NCBI GenBank assembly: GCA_900766045.1
Contig: CAAFTW010000032.1
Span: forward strand, 1-7,469
Direction of reading: 5' to 3'
DNA from: Clostridia bacterium
GTDB lineage: Bacteria > Bacillota > Clostridia > Peptostreptococcales > Anaerovoracaceae
DNA: 7,469 nucleotides
Shown piece by piece: positions 5,938 through 7,469 of the stretch. A model generated the notes under the pieces. That model was not told the DNA's origin and made no database searches. It saw only the letters and a program-made list of their open reading frames with translations. Every line of letters begins with the position of its first letter. Position 1 is the first letter of the stretch. The translations under genes and the position numbers were made by a program.

Positions 5938-6278
5938 ATGATCTTTTCCATGGCCTTCCCCTTTGCAAGTTCATCGATCAACTTATCCAGGTAACGGATT
6001 TTCTGCATCAGCGGATCCTCGATTTCCTGAACCTTGATCCCGCATACACTTCCCGTAATCAAGTGACAATTCGGATTCATCTCCGGAGCCTCTTCAAAGA
6101 ACGTCCGGTAATCCACTTCATTTTCCACTTGCTCCCCGATCTGCTCTTTCCTGTATCCTGTAAGCCAGCTGATCAGCGTATCTACTTCACCCTTTGTCCT
6201 TCCCTTTCGCTCAGCTTTTGCAACAAGCAACGGGTAAACTTTTGAAAATTTCATTGTAAATACTTTTTCGTTATCCAT
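5931..6278 (-). CDS. DUF2200 family protein
   Basis: A 115-residue soluble protein matching the DUF2200 family over its full length. Recognisable segments are FSKVYPLLVAKAERKGRTKG at 11-30, ISWLTGYRKEQI at 36-47, FFEEAPEMNPN at 60-70, LITGSVCGIKVQEIEDPLMQ at 73-92 and IRYLDKLIDELAKGKAMEKI at 94-113. The function of the family is not known to me. The start at 6278 follows a GGGAAAG six bases upstream; an ATG at 6299 would add seven residues without such a site. The gene is 47 bp downstream of a GNAT gene on the same strand, and its last few codons overlap the remains of a Fic gene, which suggests that the DNA just past its stop has been rearranged. It appears intact. Confidence 0.92.
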   Translation of the reverse strand: MDNEKVFTMKFSKVYPLLVAKAERKGRTKGEVDTLISWLTGYRKEQIGEQVENEVDYRTFFEEAPEMNPNCHLITGSVCGIKVQEIEDPLMQKIRYLDKLIDELAKGKAMEKIMR

Positions 6279-6300
6279 AATACTTTCCCTACACAACACA

Positions 6301-6329
6301 CATATTCATTCTATACTGGAATTTGTCAA
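6301..6329 (-). promoter_or_regulatory. Weak candidate promoter for the DUF2200 gene
   Basis: On the minus strand a perfect TTGACA (6324-6329) is followed after 17 bases by AATATG (6301-6306), a poor -10 element, 22 bases upstream of the DUF2200 start. An alternative is TAGAAT near 6307-6312 with TTGAAT upstream at short spacing. The -35 overlaps the end of the GNAT gene. Confidence 0.28.
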
Positions 6330-6856
6330 TTCAACGTGTAATGGTAAATTCGCTTATCATACAGTTTCCCGTCAATTTCCAGGCCATTCTTTTCAATAGC
6401 AATTTGCTTCATTCCTGCTTTTTGCATAGCCCTCTTTGAAGCAATATTATCCGCTGCGCACCATGCAGTGATTGTCTCGATTCCTTCATGTTCAGTCAAA
6501 TATTTCAATACACCGATTAGGGATTCTGTTGCAAATCCATTCCCCCATGAGGCGGCTTCTATGCTCATTCCAATTTCTATCTGGCTTTTCTTCGCATCAA
6601 AATCATAAGCACCGATTGTACCAATGACATGTCCCTGGTATTCAATAGCCCACCCGAAAAAATCTGCTCTTTTATAACTGTCTATATATTGCTGTACGGT
6701 ATGCTTCGCCATGTCATATGTGGCATATGGATTCCAACCGGAGTATTTATACATTTGCGGATCGCTTCCGAACTTTTCAAACAAAACCCGGAAATCCCCC
6801 ATTTTATATCTGCGCATCACTAACCGTTCCGTGGTAAATTCTGTTGTTCCTGTCAT
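6326..6856 (-). CDS. GNAT family N-acetyltransferase, RimJ/RimL type
   Basis: A 176-residue acetyl-CoA-dependent N-acetyltransferase of the RimJ/RimL-like branch, which in other cases modifies ribosomal protein N-termini or small amines; the substrate here is not determinable. It opens with the typical TERLVMRRY (9-17), has GWAIE at 68-72 and VIGTIGAYDFD at 77-87, the acetyl-CoA loop SWGNGFATE at 103-111 (x-G-x-G-x-A) and the late motif NIASKRAMQKAGM at 137-149. Length is normal and all core elements are present. Two adjacent ATGs (6859 and 6856) are possible; 6856 is preferred because AAGGAG ends five bases before it but only two before 6859. It is followed after 47 bp by the DUF2200 gene and preceded after 35 bp by a broken gene, all on the same strand. 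Confidence 0.88.
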   Translation of the reverse strand: MTGTTEFTTERLVMRRYKMGDFRVLFEKFGSDPQMYKYSGWNPYATYDMAKHTVQQYIDSYKRADFFGWAIEYQGHVIGTIGAYDFDAKKSQIEIGMSIEAASWGNGFATESLIGVLKYLTEHEGIETITAWCAADNIASKRAMQKAGMKQIAIEKNGLEIDGKLYDKRIYHYTLN

Positions 6857-6891
6857 CATTTCTCCTTACCGAAAGCTGGTTTAGTTCCTCT

Positions 6892-7156
6892 TTATTTCAA
6901 ATCTCCTTTACTATCGACTATCTCTCCAATGATTTCATAATGAGGCTCCCATGTATCCGTCGTTCCATCCGGTGTTACATTAGGATACACCTCGAAGTTT
7001 GTTTCATAATATTCCTTGACTTTCTCATATGGATCCCATACTGCCCCATCCCACATTACAGGTGTTGTAGTCCTGCATATTTCCTGCTGTGACAAGCACC
7101 CAGTCTTTCTTGAACATTTCGAAAACTTTATATGATTCTTCATCAAACGGTTTCAT
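6892..7156 (-). pseudogene. Broken flavin reductase-like gene, N-terminus plus out-of-frame remainder
   Basis: With an excellent ribosome binding site (GGAGG, six bases before ATG 7156) a 43-residue frame reads MKPFDEESYKVFEMF, then DWVLVTAGNMQDYNT and VGWGSMGSI before TGA at 7025-7027. This matches the first third of a subgroup of flavin reductase-like proteins, where W and the FMN-binding barrel would follow. Beyond it the other frame stays open from about 7030 to a TAA at 6892-6894, reading DPYEKVKEYYETNFEVYPNV and ending with HYEIIGEIVDSKGDLK. That end faintly recalls the last strand of flavin reductases (compare HTMYIGQIVDAY in the gene at 333-866), so this may be one gene with an internal deletion and frameshift, or two relics joined. 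The middle of the barrel is missing either way. Confidence 0.65.
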
Positions 7157-7413
7157 TCCGCACCTCCATTTTCAAATACTTCCGTCGTATTCATTTCCTC
7201 TGCTGCTATTTGTTTAATTATTTTACCATATATATACCCCAAATGAACGCAACACAGCAGCCGGAAAGATTTGTTGACTGGCTCTTGACAGGAACGATAT
7301 TTTTGTTACGATCCATCCGAATGCCGGTTGTTTATCCGGCACCATTTCAGATTCATTGTTCCCCGCAGATCATCATCAACGAATAAGAACCCCACCCTTC
7401 CACGACGCTGAAG
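7157..7413. other. Intergenic region, no supported gene
   Basis: No reading frame here combines a start, a ribosome binding site and a recognisable product. On the minus strand, upstream of the gene starting at 7156, the A/T-rich stretch 7218-7240 contains TAAAAT (7220-7225) and TATGGT (7225-7230) that could serve as -10 elements, with TTGCGT (7247-7252) as a weak -35. A short hairpin, TGCCGG (7322-7327) with CCGGCA (7336-7341), has no T run on either side. Confidence 0.5.
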
Positions 7414-7469
7414 TGAACTGCTCCCCGTCAAGAAGACAGTGAAAAAATATAATATTTTTGACCAGTGAC
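7414..7469. mobile_element. Possible end of an IS3-like insertion sequence at the window edge
   Basis: TGAACTGCTCCCCGTCAAG from 7414, followed shortly by AGACAGTG, has the general shape of IS3-family termini in Firmicutes (TGA-CTG-CCCC then an AGACA-like block). If so, the element extends beyond the right edge and its orf genes are not in this window. The assignment rests on pattern memory only. A small A/T-rich palindrome, AAAAATAT-A-ATATTTTT, lies near 7443-7459. Confidence 0.33.

Noticed and set aside
7322..7341. Short hairpin TGCCGG/CCGGCA
   Set aside because: Six-bp stem with an eight-base loop, no T run on either strand and no gene ending nearby; could easily be chance.
7239..7386. A plus-strand frame starting MNATQQPERFVDW in the right intergenic region
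   Set aside because: No ribosome binding site before the ATG and no recognisable family.
1..7469. CRISPR array, tRNA, rRNA or large tandem repeats
   Set aside because: No regularly spaced repeats and no cloverleaf-like or rRNA-like segments were seen on either strand.

Overview
This window is a gene-dense but visibly decaying stretch of what looks like a low-to-mid GC Firmicute, probably a gut clostridium of the Lachnospiraceae type. That placement is an inference from AGGAG-type ribosome binding sites, the codon style and the remembered resemblance of several proteins (DUF2200, a QueG-like iron-sulfur protein, an ElaA-type GNAT, a Fic protein, an IS30-family transposase); no marker gene here fixes the taxon. 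Nearly everything reads on the minus strand. The exceptions are a broken IS30-family element and, possibly, the end of another insertion sequence at the right edge.

From left to right: 1-290 holds coding fragments without starts. 333-866 is an intact flavin reductase-like (FMN-binding split barrel) gene. 969-1363 is a QueG-like 4Fe-4S protein that has lost its middle and is frameshifted. About 1376-2037 is an IS30-family remnant (plus strand) with a truncated, multiply frameshifted DDE transposase, ending at a perfect 13-bp inverted repeat. 2084-3781 is an unusual fusion of an ElaA-type acetyltransferase with a roughly 415-residue helical C-terminal region. 3835-4464 is a small alpha/beta-hydrolase of the esterase type. 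4529-4639 is a possible 36-codon small gene. 4678-5646 is a seven-segment membrane protein with a Ser/Gly-rich tail, preceded by an 11-bp inverted repeat that covers its ribosome-binding region. 5722-5937 is the N-terminal piece of a Fic protein. 5931-6278 is an intact DUF2200 gene. 6326-6856 is a RimJ/RimL-type GNAT. 6892-7156 is a broken gene beginning as a flavin reductase. 7157-7469 is mostly non-coding and may end in an IS3-like terminus.

There is no evident single pathway. The pattern is of small stand-alone enzymes (two acetyltransferases, one hydrolase, one flavin reductase) mixed with at least five gene relics and one or two insertion-sequence remnants, as expected of an accessory region that has gained and lost genes. 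The short same-strand gaps (53 bp between hydrolase and ElaA fusion, 47 bp between GNAT and DUF2200) allow co-transcription but do not prove it. The most unusual objects are the ElaA-helical fusion, the membrane protein with its structured leader, and the crossing inverted repeats around the IS30 transposase start codon. I saw no convincing new multi-gene system.
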